The notes below the pieces were generated by a model that was given only the letters and a program-made list of their open reading frames with translations, was not told the DNA's origin and did no database searches. Made by a program: the position numbers and the translations under genes. A stretch of DNA of 15,207 bases from Nitrospira sp. (GTDB lineage: Bacteria; Nitrospirota; Thermodesulfovibrionia; Thermodesulfovibrionales; SM23-35), in assembly GCA_016873575.1 (NCBI GenBank), contig VGWY01000036.1:1-15207 (forward strand), written 5' to 3'. Below are positions 1 through 5,885 of the stretch, one piece after another; position 1 is the first letter of the stretch, and every line of letters begins with the position of its first letter.

Positions 1-25
1 TGTTTTAGAAGAAATTGAAGTATGA
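1..25 (+). CDS. 3' end of an upstream gene (possible HicB antitoxin)
   Basis: Only the last seven codons are inside the window; they read VLEEIEV and end in TGA at 23-25. This stop overlaps the hicA start as ATGA, which implies translational coupling. HicB antitoxins often sit directly upstream of hicA and can end in a short acidic helix, so a HicB identity is plausible from context. Too little is visible to prove it. Confidence 0.35.
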
Positions 26-213
26 AGAGAAAGGATCTGATCAGGCACCTGGAACGTTATGGATGCGTTCTGTTAAGAGAAGGTGCAAAACATTCCCGTT
101 ATATAAATCTTGCCAATACAAATAAATCAACAACGGTACCAAGACATACCGAGATTGCTGACCTTTTGGCAATCAAGATTTGCAGACAACTCGGTATCCC
201 TGATCCAAAATAA
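22..213 (+). CDS. hicA: HicA-type mRNA interferase toxin
   Basis: A 63-residue protein with the HicA (YcfA-like) layout: an N-terminal helix (MKRKDLIRHLERYG), a short strand, the GAKHS motif with the presumed catalytic His24, then a basic PRHTEI segment and a C-terminal helix (KICRQLGIP). Known HicA proteins fold as a small double-stranded-RNA-binding-like domain and cleave mRNA until bound by HicB. Length is normal for the family, so it looks intact. The start ATG overlaps the stop of a cut-off upstream ORF (ATGA), consistent with an antitoxin-toxin operon. It lies outside the integrated element, upstream of the tRNA-Leu gene, and is unrelated in detail to the second HicA at 7353-7580. The family call is confident; activity is not testable here. 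Confidence 0.8.
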   Translation: MKRKDLIRHLERYGCVLLREGAKHSRYINLANTNKSTTVPRHTEIADLLAIKICRQLGIPDPK

Positions 214-223
214 AGACATGGGG

Positions 224-387
224 CAGCAGCCCTTCATCTCCCTCGTTAACCAAATACTCCATGACAAGTATAAAGACCCCAATGCTGCCACATCTGCCCT
301 TGAACGCCAGATAAGCTGGTCTATGAACTCTACGATCTCACACCGGAGGAGATTGAGATTGTGGAGGGGGAAAATGCCAATAAATAA
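224..387 (+). pseudogene. C-terminal remnant of an adenine-specific DNA methyltransferase (type IIG/PglX-like), frameshifted
   Basis: Starting 10 bp after the hicA stop, one frame reads QPFISLVNQIL...SALERQ (224-310), and the next frame continues DKLVYELYDLTPEEIEIVEG to a stop at 385-387. Joined, these match the familiar C-terminal tail of type IIG and related N6-adenine methyltransferases (PFI.LV..IL...SALEREID.LVYELY.LT.EEI.IVEG). The join needs a reading-frame change at about 308-314. The simplest explanation is loss of one GATA unit from a former GATAGATA. No catalytic motif (NPPY) or SAM-binding region is left, so this is a non-functional scrap. It marks a lost restriction or methylation gene next to the TA gene. 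Confidence 0.7.
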
Positions 388-550
388 TTTCTCTGGCACA
401 ACATATGTTGCATTTTCAGACCTGAACGGTTTCAAGGAAATGATGCGAAATCATGAGAAAGCTGCTAAGGCATTGGATAAGTTATATAAAACCGTCTACG
501 CATTAAAAGTCAAACCCGAATATTTTCAGAAGATTGGACAAAATGCCTGA
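374..550 (+). CDS. Short ORF, possible N-terminal fragment of a nucleotide-cyclase-like protein
   Basis: A 58-codon ORF starts at ATG 374 after a purine-rich ribosome site (GGAGGGGG just upstream), overlapping the end of the methyltransferase remnant. Residues 10-45 read TTYVAFSDLNGFKEMM and then a helix (EKAAKALDKLYKTVYAL). This resembles the opening strand and first helix of class III cyclase-like domains, where the Asp is a metal ligand. The product stops after a further 14 residues, far short of a full domain, and the tRNA-Leu gene follows 23 bp later. It is best read as a truncated fragment; a genuine small protein cannot be excluded. The cyclase resemblance is a weak, by-eye match. Confidence 0.35.
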   Translation: MPINNFSGTTYVAFSDLNGFKEMMRNHEKAAKALDKLYKTVYALKVKPEYFQKIGQNA

Positions 551-573
551 AAAACCTTTAATATTAACCATAT

Positions 574-658
574 GCGAGAGTGGCGGAACTGGCAGACGCG
601 CTGGACTTAGGATCCAGTGGGTAACTCCGTAGGGGTTCAACTCCCCTCTCTCGCACCA
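574..658 (+). tRNA. tRNA-Leu (anticodon UAG)
   Basis: Complete class II cloverleaf. The acceptor stem GCGAGAG (574-580) pairs with CTCTCGC (648-654), followed by A and an encoded CCA (656-658). The anticodon stem CTGGA/TCCAG (601-605/613-617) encloses loop CTTAGGA with anticodon TAG at 608-610. A long variable arm follows. The T stem AGGGG/CCCCT (631-635/643-647) encloses loop TTCAACT. The 3' part from base 603 is duplicated at 11471-11526, so this gene is the integration target and has been kept intact by the element's own copy of the 3' sequence. Confidence 0.97.
603..658 (+). repeat. attL core: 56-bp direct repeat, left copy
   Basis: Identical over 56 bp to 11471-11526. It starts three bases before the anticodon loop (GGA CTTAGGA TCC) and ends with the encoded CCA. 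The anticodon stem forms an inverted pair of arms around a 7-base loop, a common arrangement for tyrosine recombinase core sites. Strand exchange in the anticodon loop is therefore the natural guess. Confidence 0.95.
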
Positions 659-751
659 TCAAGCACATCAACCACTTACGCCAATCCATGTTATTAAAAG
701 CCTTGAATATCAATGGTTTTATCATGGTCATAGCCCTTAAATTATCTAACA

Positions 752-1873
752 TCAATGATTTACGGTACTTATCCACTCTTCCTTTATCTCCTCATTTTGA
801 CCGATTGTAACCTTTTTGTAACCATTTGTAACCTTTTCGAGTCTGTCCTTTGTATTCTGATGCATCATGGACACTTTCTCAGATGCCCTTCTTAAGTCTG
901 CCTCGTTGACAATGTTATAGCGGTCAAAGACAGCCCTTGTCTTATGCCCTGAAATCTTCATAGCTACCTTTTCAGGGATTCCAGCCCTTATCATGTTTCT
1001 AATTGCAGTTCTTCTGAGGTCATGGAATATACGACCTTCAAGTCTTGTGTCTTTACAGGCTTTATCCCATGCACCTCTAAAATCTTTAATCTTCTGGCCT
1101 TCCCTGAAGAACACTAAAAGACATTGAGGGTATTCTTTATCCCTGATAGCCTTCTGCTTCAGAATAGCCTCATATAGCTCACCTGTGAGATAAATGATCC
1201 TTGCCTCATCATTCTTTGTGGTTCCTGCATCAAGGGTAATTTTCCCTTCAATGAGGTTTACTTTAGGCCATTCAAGGGATAGAATTTCTCCTTTCCTCAT
1301 ACCAGTATAGTATCCCATAGTCAAGACAGGCTTTAAATAATCGGATAGGGTGTCCTTAAGTCTCAGGTACTCATCATGCTCAAAATAACCAGTCCTTATA
1401 TTGTTTTCTTTCAGCTTAGGTATATAGGGTATCTGGATAACCTTTGAAGGGGTCTGTTTTGCACCTAAAGAAAACATACGCTGTAACGCTGATAACTCCC
1501 TGTTGATAGTTCCATTCTCGGCCCCTTCTTCCTGTCTTTGGACTATATACCTCTGTATCAGGTCTGTAGAGATGTTAGAGGCTCTCATCTGTGAGAAGTG
1601 AGTATTGAGATGCAATAGGCTGTATTCAACTCTATCAAGGGATTTCTTACCGTTCATCTTGTAGTCATTAACAAGGTCTTGCGCAAGCTCATCAAAAAGT
1701 ATCTTCTCAACTCTTAGTCCGGGGAATTTACTGTTTGCGATCTGTCCTTCTCTAAGTTTCAGCTTTCTTTTGGCTTCCGTCTCTTTATCGGTATGTGTGC
1801 TTTCAAAGTAAGGCTTACCATTGCGATAATACTTAATCCAGAAGATATGACCTCTCTTATAAACCATTCCCAT
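752..1873 (-). CDS. int: Tyrosine recombinase (integrase) of the element
   Basis: A 373-residue phage-type integrase that would insert and excise the element at tRNA-Leu. The N-terminal part (1-60) looks like an arm-binding domain, 55-140 is a SAM-like core-binding domain, and 165-330 is the catalytic domain. All expected active-site residues are visible: Arg193 (YYTGMRKGE), Lys220 (TTKNDE), His284 and Arg287 (FHDLRRTA), His310 (SGHKT) and the nucleophile Tyr319 (FDRYN). The ATG overlaps the stop of the XRE gene (TAATG), and a strong AGGAGGTG ribosome site lies 10 bases upstream, inside that gene; an ATG two codons in is an alternative start. The stop is 94 bp from the attL core. The tail (about 340-373) is a basic extension whose DNA carries three GTAACC repeats. 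Intact and full length. Confidence 0.96.
   Translation of the reverse strand: MGMVYKRGHIFWIKYYRNGKPYFESTHTDKETEAKRKLKLREGQIANSKFPGLRVEKILFDELAQDLVNDYKMNGKKSLDRVEYSLLHLNTHFSQMRASNISTDLIQRYIVQRQEEGAENGTINRELSALQRMFSLGAKQTPSKVIQIPYIPKLKENNIRTGYFEHDEYLRLKDTLSDYLKPVLTMGYYTGMRKGEILSLEWPKVNLIEGKITLDAGTTKNDEARIIYLTGELYEAILKQKAIRDKEYPQCLLVFFREGQKIKDFRGAWDKACKDTRLEGRIFHDLRRTAIRNMIRAGIPEKVAMKISGHKTRAVFDRYNIVNEADLRRASEKVSMMHQNTKDRLEKVTNGYKKVTIGQNEEIKEEWISTVNH
805..833. repeat. Three phased TTGTAACC repeats (candidate integrase arm sites, left arm)
   Basis: TTGTAACC occurs at 805-812, 816-823 and 826-833, spaced 11 and 10 bp, about one helical turn each. The same motif appears as pairs at 2393-2411 and 11324-11342. 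The cluster lies about 147 bp from the attL core, and the right cluster about 129 bp from attR. This fits arm-type binding sites of a lambda-type integrase; the role is inferred. Confidence 0.6.
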
Positions 1874-2094
1874 TACCTTTTCACCTCCTTTTTCTTTTTC
1901 GTTACCCTCGTCTTTCCTTTACCTCCTTTCTTTACCTTTAAGCATTTAAGGGCCAAATGCAAAAAGGCTGGTATTTGTCTATCACCTGATTCCCATCTGG
2001 AAATACAGGCTTTCGTAACATTTAGCATTTCTGCTAAGGCTATTTGTGTCAATCCGTGCTTTTCTCTCCACTCAATTAATTCTTTAGGTGTCAT
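1873..2094 (-). CDS. XRE-family (Cro/C1-type) repressor
   Basis: A 73-residue protein starting at ATG 2094 (MTPKELIEWREKHGLTQ). Residues 4-55 form a classic Cro/C1 helix-turn-helix (LTQIALAEMLNVTKACISRWE), followed by a short Lys/Arg-rich tail. A longer reading from TTG at 2130 is open, but that TTG belongs to a TTGACA promoter box and the added codons are the operator itself, so the ATG is preferred. With TAACAT as the -10 box, the transcript would begin at or a few bases before this ATG, so the message may be leaderless, as for lambda cI. The stop overlaps the integrase start (TAATG), so repressor and integrase are coupled. It probably controls its own promoter and integrase expression. There is no C-terminal dimerisation or RecA-cleavage domain, so a simple LexA-like induction route is not evident. 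Confidence 0.85.
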   Translation of the reverse strand: MTPKELIEWREKHGLTQIALAEMLNVTKACISRWESGDRQIPAFLHLALKCLKVKKGGKGKTRVTKKKKEVKR

Positions 2095-2101
2095 ATTTAC
2101 T

Positions 2102-2130
2102 ATGTTACCAATGGTAACTATATTTGTCAA
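2102..2130 (-). promoter_or_regulatory. Promoter of the XRE-int operon with a perfect 15-bp palindromic operator
   Basis: On the minus strand TTGACA (2130-2125), a 17-base spacer, then TAACAT (2107-2102). Inside the spacer and overlapping the -10 box is GTTACCAATGGTAAC (2104-2118), a perfect palindrome with 7-bp arms around one central base. This is an ideal position for autorepression by the XRE protein. Confidence 0.75.
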
Positions 2131-2138
2131 GTTAAAAA

Positions 2139-2387
2139 TTAGAAGGTGAATTGAGTCTTATTTTTTTCTATCCATGATTCCATATCGTGTATATCAAGAA
2201 GGATTCTCCTACCATCCTTAATGTACGGTATCTTACCAGCCCATAGCATCTCTCTAACAGCCCAGACACTCCGGCCTAAGTATAACGAGGCTTCTTTGAT
2301 TGAGTAAAGGCGTTTATTAATTGCCTGGCTCACTGGATTATTAATCCTGTGTGCCTTTGCAAAGGCTTGATAATCCTTGCTCTGCAA
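2139..2387 (-). CDS. Excisionase-like (Xis/AlpA, MerR-type HTH) DNA-binding protein
   Basis: An 82-residue protein whose residues 25-78 match the small winged-helix 'DNA-binding domain, excisionase family' pattern: RLYSIKEASLYLGRSVWAVR, then a wing (GKIPYIKDGRRILLDIHDMESWI). Such proteins bend att DNA and direct the integrase toward excision, or act as small activators. It sits two genes upstream of int, typical for a recombination directionality factor. The start is uncertain: TTG at 2387 opens the listed frame, while GTG at residue 19 (after an AGGA) is an alternative giving a 64-residue product. Two GTAACC motifs lie directly upstream (2393-2411), so integrase or another arm-site binder might influence its expression. 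Confidence 0.8.
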   Translation of the reverse strand: MQSKDYQAFAKAHRINNPVSQAINKRLYSIKEASLYLGRSVWAVREMLWAGKIPYIKDGRRILLDIHDMESWIEKNKTQFTF

Positions 2388-2392
2388 ATGCC

Positions 2393-2411
2393 ATGTAACC
2401 GTTTTGTAACC
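2393..2411. repeat. Pair of GTAACC repeats upstream of the xis-like gene
   Basis: ATGTAACC (2393-2400) and TTGTAACC (2404-2411), spaced 11 bp, in the same orientation as the clusters near both att cores. The pair occupies the short gap between the MazG-like and Xis-like genes, so it could be an integrase-bound control site or an extra arm site. Confidence 0.5.
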
Positions 2412-2417
2412 ATAAAC

Positions 2418-2618
2418 TTAGGTCTTTTTAATCCCTCTTAGTCTCAATATCTGAAAGACACAATAATTGATACAGTCTAAAAGCTCTTGCTCTACCTCAC
2501 GGATAAAGTCCTTTCTGTCTGTAGTAAGGTCAAGCTCTCCATGTTCAGCCCTGCCTTTATCGTATTTGCTTAAGGCTTGCCTTATGACAATCTCTATATC
2601 CTTATCAAATGGCTTCAT
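2418..2618 (-). CDS. Small MazG-like (nucleotide pyrophosphohydrolase-type) protein
   Basis: A 66-residue all-helical protein. Residues 15-62 (SKYDKGRAEHGELDL, then DFIREVEQELLDCINYCVF) resemble the core of MazG/all-alpha NTP pyrophosphatase proteins carried by phages, with acidic residues placed like the metal-binding ExxD (E45, D48). It is shorter than a complete MazG domain, so it may be a minimal or inactive member. Its ATG overlaps the TGA of a reading frame that continues in phase from the TerS-like gene (ATGA at 2618-2615). The family call is moderate, from motif shape only. Confidence 0.5.
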   Translation of the reverse strand: MKPFDKDIEIVIRQALSKYDKGRAEHGELDLTTDRKDFIREVEQELLDCINYCVFQILRLRGIKKT

Positions 2619-2710
2619 AAAGCATGTCTGTTTGAGGGGGGGTATGATTCCAATTGCTTGGAAAGTTTAAGTTTAATCCCCTCTTCATCTCTAAGTAGAA
2701 TCCAAAGTGG
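2615..2710 (-). other. Open in-frame extension after the TerS-like stop codon
   Basis: Reading on in the TerS frame past TAA (2713-2711) gives 31 sense codons, beginning PLWILLRDEEGIKLKL, before TGA at 2617-2615. That TGA overlaps the next gene's ATG as ATGA, the coupling seen at several other junctions here. No ATG, GTG or early TTG starts this stretch. It may be a former C-terminus of TerS cut off by a nonsense mutation, or be reached by read-through; chance openness is also possible. Confidence 0.45.
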
Positions 2711-3253
2711 TTAATCTTGGTCTTCCTCTTTGTTGCCCAAAATATCCATGTGGATTTTCCTAATTATTTCATCTAAAGGAACAACACCGTGCAAATGTTT
2801 CTCGGCTGCATAGCTACCATCTAACTTGAAACTCATATCAAGCCCTTTATGTGCAATGTTGAGGTCGGCGCTATCAATTATTTGCTTAAGCCTTCTGATC
2901 CTGTATGGTTTATCTATTCCGACATAATCCATCAACTCAGAAATAGACATTTGAATTTCTTCTTTAGCCATTAACTGGCTTGATAGAGACTTCGCACTCT
3001 CCCTTGAAGTTACATCGTAAGAGTCCATAGCTGCCTGAGTCTGAGTTTTACCCTGTGCTATTGCTATGCAGAATTTCTGCTCTTTCTTGGTAAGTTTCTG
3101 TAAGCTTTCAGGAGGTGGAGGTAGGGTAAGCCTCTTGAGTCTTTTATGTATGGCTACAGGTGAAACTCCGAAATGTTGAGCTATCTCTTTCTGGTTTTTA
3201 CCTTCCTTTAACAGCCTTAAAATCTCTTGGTCATCTGTCTTTCTTTGTTTCAT
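2711..3253 (-). CDS. Terminase-small-subunit-like DNA-binding protein
   Basis: A 180-residue protein. Residues 6-42 form a helix-turn-helix (EILRLLKEGKNQKEIAQHFG then VSPVAIHKRLKRL), followed by a proline linker. Residues 54-115 (LTKKEQKFCIAIAQGKTQTQ ... SAKSLSSQLM) follow the 'LT.KQ..FC..Y..G....A' pattern of phage small terminases, which recognise the packaging site and load the large terminase. The C-terminal part is helical (SFKLDGSYAAEKH). In phage satellites such as SaPIs, a private TerS redirects helper packaging to satellite DNA; that role is a guess from context, as no large terminase is present. It could instead be a regulator built on the same fold. An AGAGG lies immediately before the ATG, and a GAGGG further upstream. 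An open extension follows its stop. Confidence 0.6.
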   Translation of the reverse strand: MKQRKTDDQEILRLLKEGKNQKEIAQHFGVSPVAIHKRLKRLTLPPPPESLQKLTKKEQKFCIAIAQGKTQTQAAMDSYDVTSRESAKSLSSQLMAKEEIQMSISELMDYVGIDKPYRIRRLKQIIDSADLNIAHKGLDMSFKLDGSYAAEKHLHGVVPLDEIIRKIHMDILGNKEEDQD

Positions 3254-3290
3254 CCTCTTTACTCCCTCAAATCAGTTAATTGGTTAATTT

Positions 3291-3656
3291 TTAACCTTCC
3301 TTGGTTATCTCCGCTACCTTTGAACCCTCAAAAACTTCTTTGACCTGATGTATCACCCTCAAAGAGTCCTTATCCAGTCCCTTGAGCTTCCTTATCTCAT
3401 CACCTGTGTAAGTAGCTTCTTTTATTCCCTGAGACCTCAGAGAGTACATATCCTCATCTGTTTCTACTGCCCATAGATAAGCCTGTAGAATGTTTGAATA
3501 GATGCGGTAAGCTACTTTCTCAATAGGACTGATTAGCCCATCCTGAATTAAAAGGATCGCTTCTTCTTTAGAAAGCCTTACCTCCTGCCCTTCCTTTAAC
3601 ATCAATGTCCCTTCAGGTGTCTCTGTCTCGAACTCTCTTAGGATTTTAAAGGTCAT
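3291..3656 (-). CDS. Conserved-looking hypothetical protein, 121 aa
   Basis: I do not recognise a named family. The N-terminal half (1-50) looks like a small beta structure (FKILREFETETPEGTLMLKE then VRLSKEEAILLIQDGLISP). The middle (YRIYSNILQAYLWAVETDED) is an amphipathic segment with aromatic residues, and the C-terminal half (GDEIRKLKGLDKDSLRVIHQ) is helical with a possible DNA-binding HhH-like look. No signal peptide or membrane segment. Its ATG overlaps the stop of the replication ATPase (ATGA, 3656-3653), which ties it to the replication module. A helper of replication is possible but unproven. Confidence 0.75.
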   Translation of the reverse strand: MTFKILREFETETPEGTLMLKEGQEVRLSKEEAILLIQDGLISPIEKVAYRIYSNILQAYLWAVETDEDMYSLRSQGIKEATYTGDEIRKLKGLDKDSLRVIHQVKEVFEGSKVAEITKEG

Positions 3657-5359
3657 TCGACTACCTCAAGAGTCTTTAAATATTTCTTCTCCCCTATGTC
3701 CTGTAACTCTCTACTACTCTCTACCAAACTTTCAAACCCTTTATTATCAAGGCTTTGGCTTAGTAGAGTTTCAGTAGAGTTTTCCTGACTCTCCACTAAC
3801 TTTCTACTATCGTAAACCGTTGATATTCCTTGATTTGAGAGATTAGTAGAGTTTGGTAGAGTTTCTACAGGTACAGGCACATTATTATTTTCAATAATTC
3901 CATATTGCACTAAAAGAAGATTAAAATCTAACCTCTTTAAATGAATTTGAGAATAACCCATGATTATTTTAGTGCTAAGTCCTATAGCCTTAAGTTTCCT
4001 TCCTAAATATTGAGATGTGAGTTTGTATGCATCAGGCCGTGTTTTATTAAGTAGTTCTAAAACTTCTTGAGTTTTTAAAGTCCACTCAAGAACGCTCTCT
4101 GCCTCTGGTGACAGCTCATAAAGTGCCAATACAATTTGACCTTCTATGCTGCCCTTTTTATCTTCAAGCCTTTGCCCGGCTATCTCAATGAGTGCCTTTT
4201 TTAATGTCTCAAAGCTTTCAGGGCAAACTAATTTACAGACCTGCAAAAGAGGTTGTGATATATCCCATAACCTGCCGTTTAATTCTTGTAGAAGTGCAAC
4301 TTCAGGCAGAGGTTTGTCCATTACTTTTGCCCTCCATGCCGTAAGTCTCTCTTTGAGTTCCTGTGCCTTCTCAGGTGTAGGATTTTCATAGTTACCGGGT
4401 CTGTTTGGCATGGTTATTGGAATGCATCGGGAGTCAAGGATTTTATGGACTGCCTCATTTGTGGCTATTATTGTCGGGCCATATACATTAAAATGCACCA
4501 TATCCTTGAATGCTCCACGCTCAGGATACAACACCCTCGATACTGTTGCTCCTTTTTCATACCGTAGAAGTAAAATATCCTCAGAGCCACTTCTCTCGGC
4601 CTTTTTCCATATGTCTTTGATGTCAAAGAAAAAACTTACTTGCAGGTTCTGTGCGTATCTAAAGAGGTTCGCTTCTCTCATATCAACCTGATGAACACCC
4701 CTGTAAGCAATATATGTGAATGTTTTGCCTGTGCGTGATTTCCCTCTCTCCGGGACTGCATAAAATAAAAGCATGGGCAAGTAATGAATATCGGGATGAT
4801 CATGGATATATGTTAAAAAAACGTTAAATGCTACCACCTGCCATTGATTGGCCTTCAAGAAGGAAAACCGCTTAAAATACTGCATTACATCATTAAAAAG
4901 GTTTAAGTCATCTTTAGCGACCCATTCAAAAACTTCCTTCGCTCTCGGTAAACTAAAAGGTAGGTTTTCTTTTTCCGGTGGGAAGCACTTATTCCCGTTA
5001 ACGTCATAAAATTCCCGAGCAATAGATAATGATGTGTCATTGAGTTTTATAAGATAAATAACATAATTGTTTTCATCCAGGGCAACATCAACAAGGCCGG
5101 GGAAGCTTGCGCAGTAAATTAAGTCTCCGGCTGTTTGGTCTTTCAGCTTCTTGATGTCTTTGAGAATAGCCCTCTTGCCTATGTTTAACTTTTTCGCTAA
5201 TTTCTCAATGTAAATAGCTTGCTCGGTCTCATTTTTAATTCTTGTAAGTTCTTTTAGAATTTCAGAAATGTTTTCTACTTTTGCGTTTTCAATCATTGCA
5301 TCCAAAGAATGTAAGTCCAGCAATGCCTCACCCAGGTTAAAGTTTTTCTCAGTTTTCAT
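3653..5359 (-). CDS. P-loop replication ATPase (helicase-like) of the element
   Basis: A 568-residue protein. The N-terminus (20-75) is helical and recalls the C-terminal helicase-interaction region of primases (LTRIKNETEQAIYIEKLAKK). The ATPase core shows a variant Walker A, G206-K-S-R-T-G-K212-T213, a Walker B-like run ending in Asp246 (VSFFFDIKD), a sensor-1 motif (TIIATNE, about 296-302) and a following Arg (DSRCIPI, about 311) placed like an arginine finger. This is the pattern of SF3/AAA-type replication ATPases in phages and plasmids; I cannot assign the exact subfamily. Residues 440-480 look like a winged helix, and the tail from about 490 is Ser/Thr/Asn-rich and likely disordered. 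It overlaps the CHC2 gene upstream by 11 bases and the 121-aa gene downstream by ATGA. Together with the CHC2 protein it likely replicates the excised element. Confidence 0.7.
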   Translation of the reverse strand: MKTEKNFNLGEALLDLHSLDAMIENAKVENISEILKELTRIKNETEQAIYIEKLAKKLNIGKRAILKDIKKLKDQTAGDLIYCASFPGLVDVALDENNYVIYLIKLNDTSLSIAREFYDVNGNKCFPPEKENLPFSLPRAKEVFEWVAKDDLNLFNDVMQYFKRFSFLKANQWQVVAFNVFLTYIHDHPDIHYLPMLLFYAVPERGKSRTGKTFTYIAYRGVHQVDMREANLFRYAQNLQVSFFFDIKDIWKKAERSGSEDILLLRYEKGATVSRVLYPERGAFKDMVHFNVYGPTIIATNEAVHKILDSRCIPITMPNRPGNYENPTPEKAQELKERLTAWRAKVMDKPLPEVALLQELNGRLWDISQPLLQVCKLVCPESFETLKKALIEIAGQRLEDKKGSIEGQIVLALYELSPEAESVLEWTLKTQEVLELLNKTRPDAYKLTSQYLGRKLKAIGLSTKIIMGYSQIHLKRLDFNLLLVQYGIIENNNVPVPVETLPNSTNLSNQGISTVYDSRKLVESQENSTETLLSQSLDNKGFESLVESSRELQDIGEKKYLKTLEVVE

Positions 5360-5885
5360 GGATTACCTCACGATAGAGTTCAAGCTTTGCCTCCTCATTA
5401 TTGCCCTGCAAAATTTCAATGTGATATAACCAGAGGCTCTCCATGTGGTAAAAATCTGCAAGCGCCTCTACATCTTCAATGGTCTTTGCTTTATCTTTCG
5501 CTACCTGAAGTGTGCGGTAAAGAGAACAGAGATCGTCGTAGTAGCTTTCACACCACGTTTTGAATTTTTTGATGAGCTCTTTTTTCTTAAGTTCCTGCCT
5601 TGTTTTTCCCTTCGGTTTTAACTCAATTCCGAGTCTCTTGCAAGCTTCCAAAAAATTAACAGATTCCATCCTCATAACGAATTCGATAACATCGCCACGT
5701 GCTCCACAACCATAGCAAATATAACTTTGAGAGTATGGCCTCACGAAAAATGATGGGTTCCTCTCAGCATGAAAAGGACAGGTACCACGCAGGTTTTTAC
5801 CCACAGGGCGAAGCGTACTATATTTACTAATGACACTTGAAATTTCAGGCTTATCTATAAGGTTCACTTCGGTCCCACGCCTCAT
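5349..5885 (-). CDS. CHC2 zinc-finger primase-type protein lacking TOPRIM
   Basis: A 178-residue protein whose residues 10-93 match the DnaG N-terminal zinc-binding domain: C36-P-F-H39, then PSFFVRP, then C57-Y-G-C60 followed by GDVIEFVMRMESVNFLEACK. The Cys-His-Cys-Cys set is complete. The rest (95-178) is helical and charged; no TOPRIM catalytic core (acidic E...DxD) is present, so it cannot be a complete primase. In phage and satellite replication modules such stand-alone fingers act with a separate polymerase or helicase. The gene downstream is the P-loop ATPase (11-base overlap) and upstream is the 85-aa gene (ATGA overlap). Its likely job is template-binding support in element replication. 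Confidence 0.85.
   Translation of the reverse strand: MRRGTEVNLIDKPEISSVISKYSTLRPVGKNLRGTCPFHAERNPSFFVRPYSQSYICYGCGARGDVIEFVMRMESVNFLEACKRLGIELKPKGKTRQELKKKELIKKFKTWCESYYDDLCSLYRTLQVAKDKAKTIEDVEALADFYHMESLWLYHIEILQGNNEEAKLELYREVIHEN

Noticed and set aside
564..776. 70-aa minus-strand ORF across the tRNA gene
   Set aside because: Most of it is the antisense of tRNA-Leu (RERGVEPLRSYPLDP-type text seen opposite many tRNA genes).
2095..2130. Longer XRE start at TTG 2130
   Set aside because: It would translate the -35 box, operator and -10 box; the ATG at 2094 begins directly with the family consensus.
1793..2149. 118-aa plus-strand ORF opposite int/XRE
   Set aside because: Antisense shadow of two well-supported genes, with low-complexity sequence.
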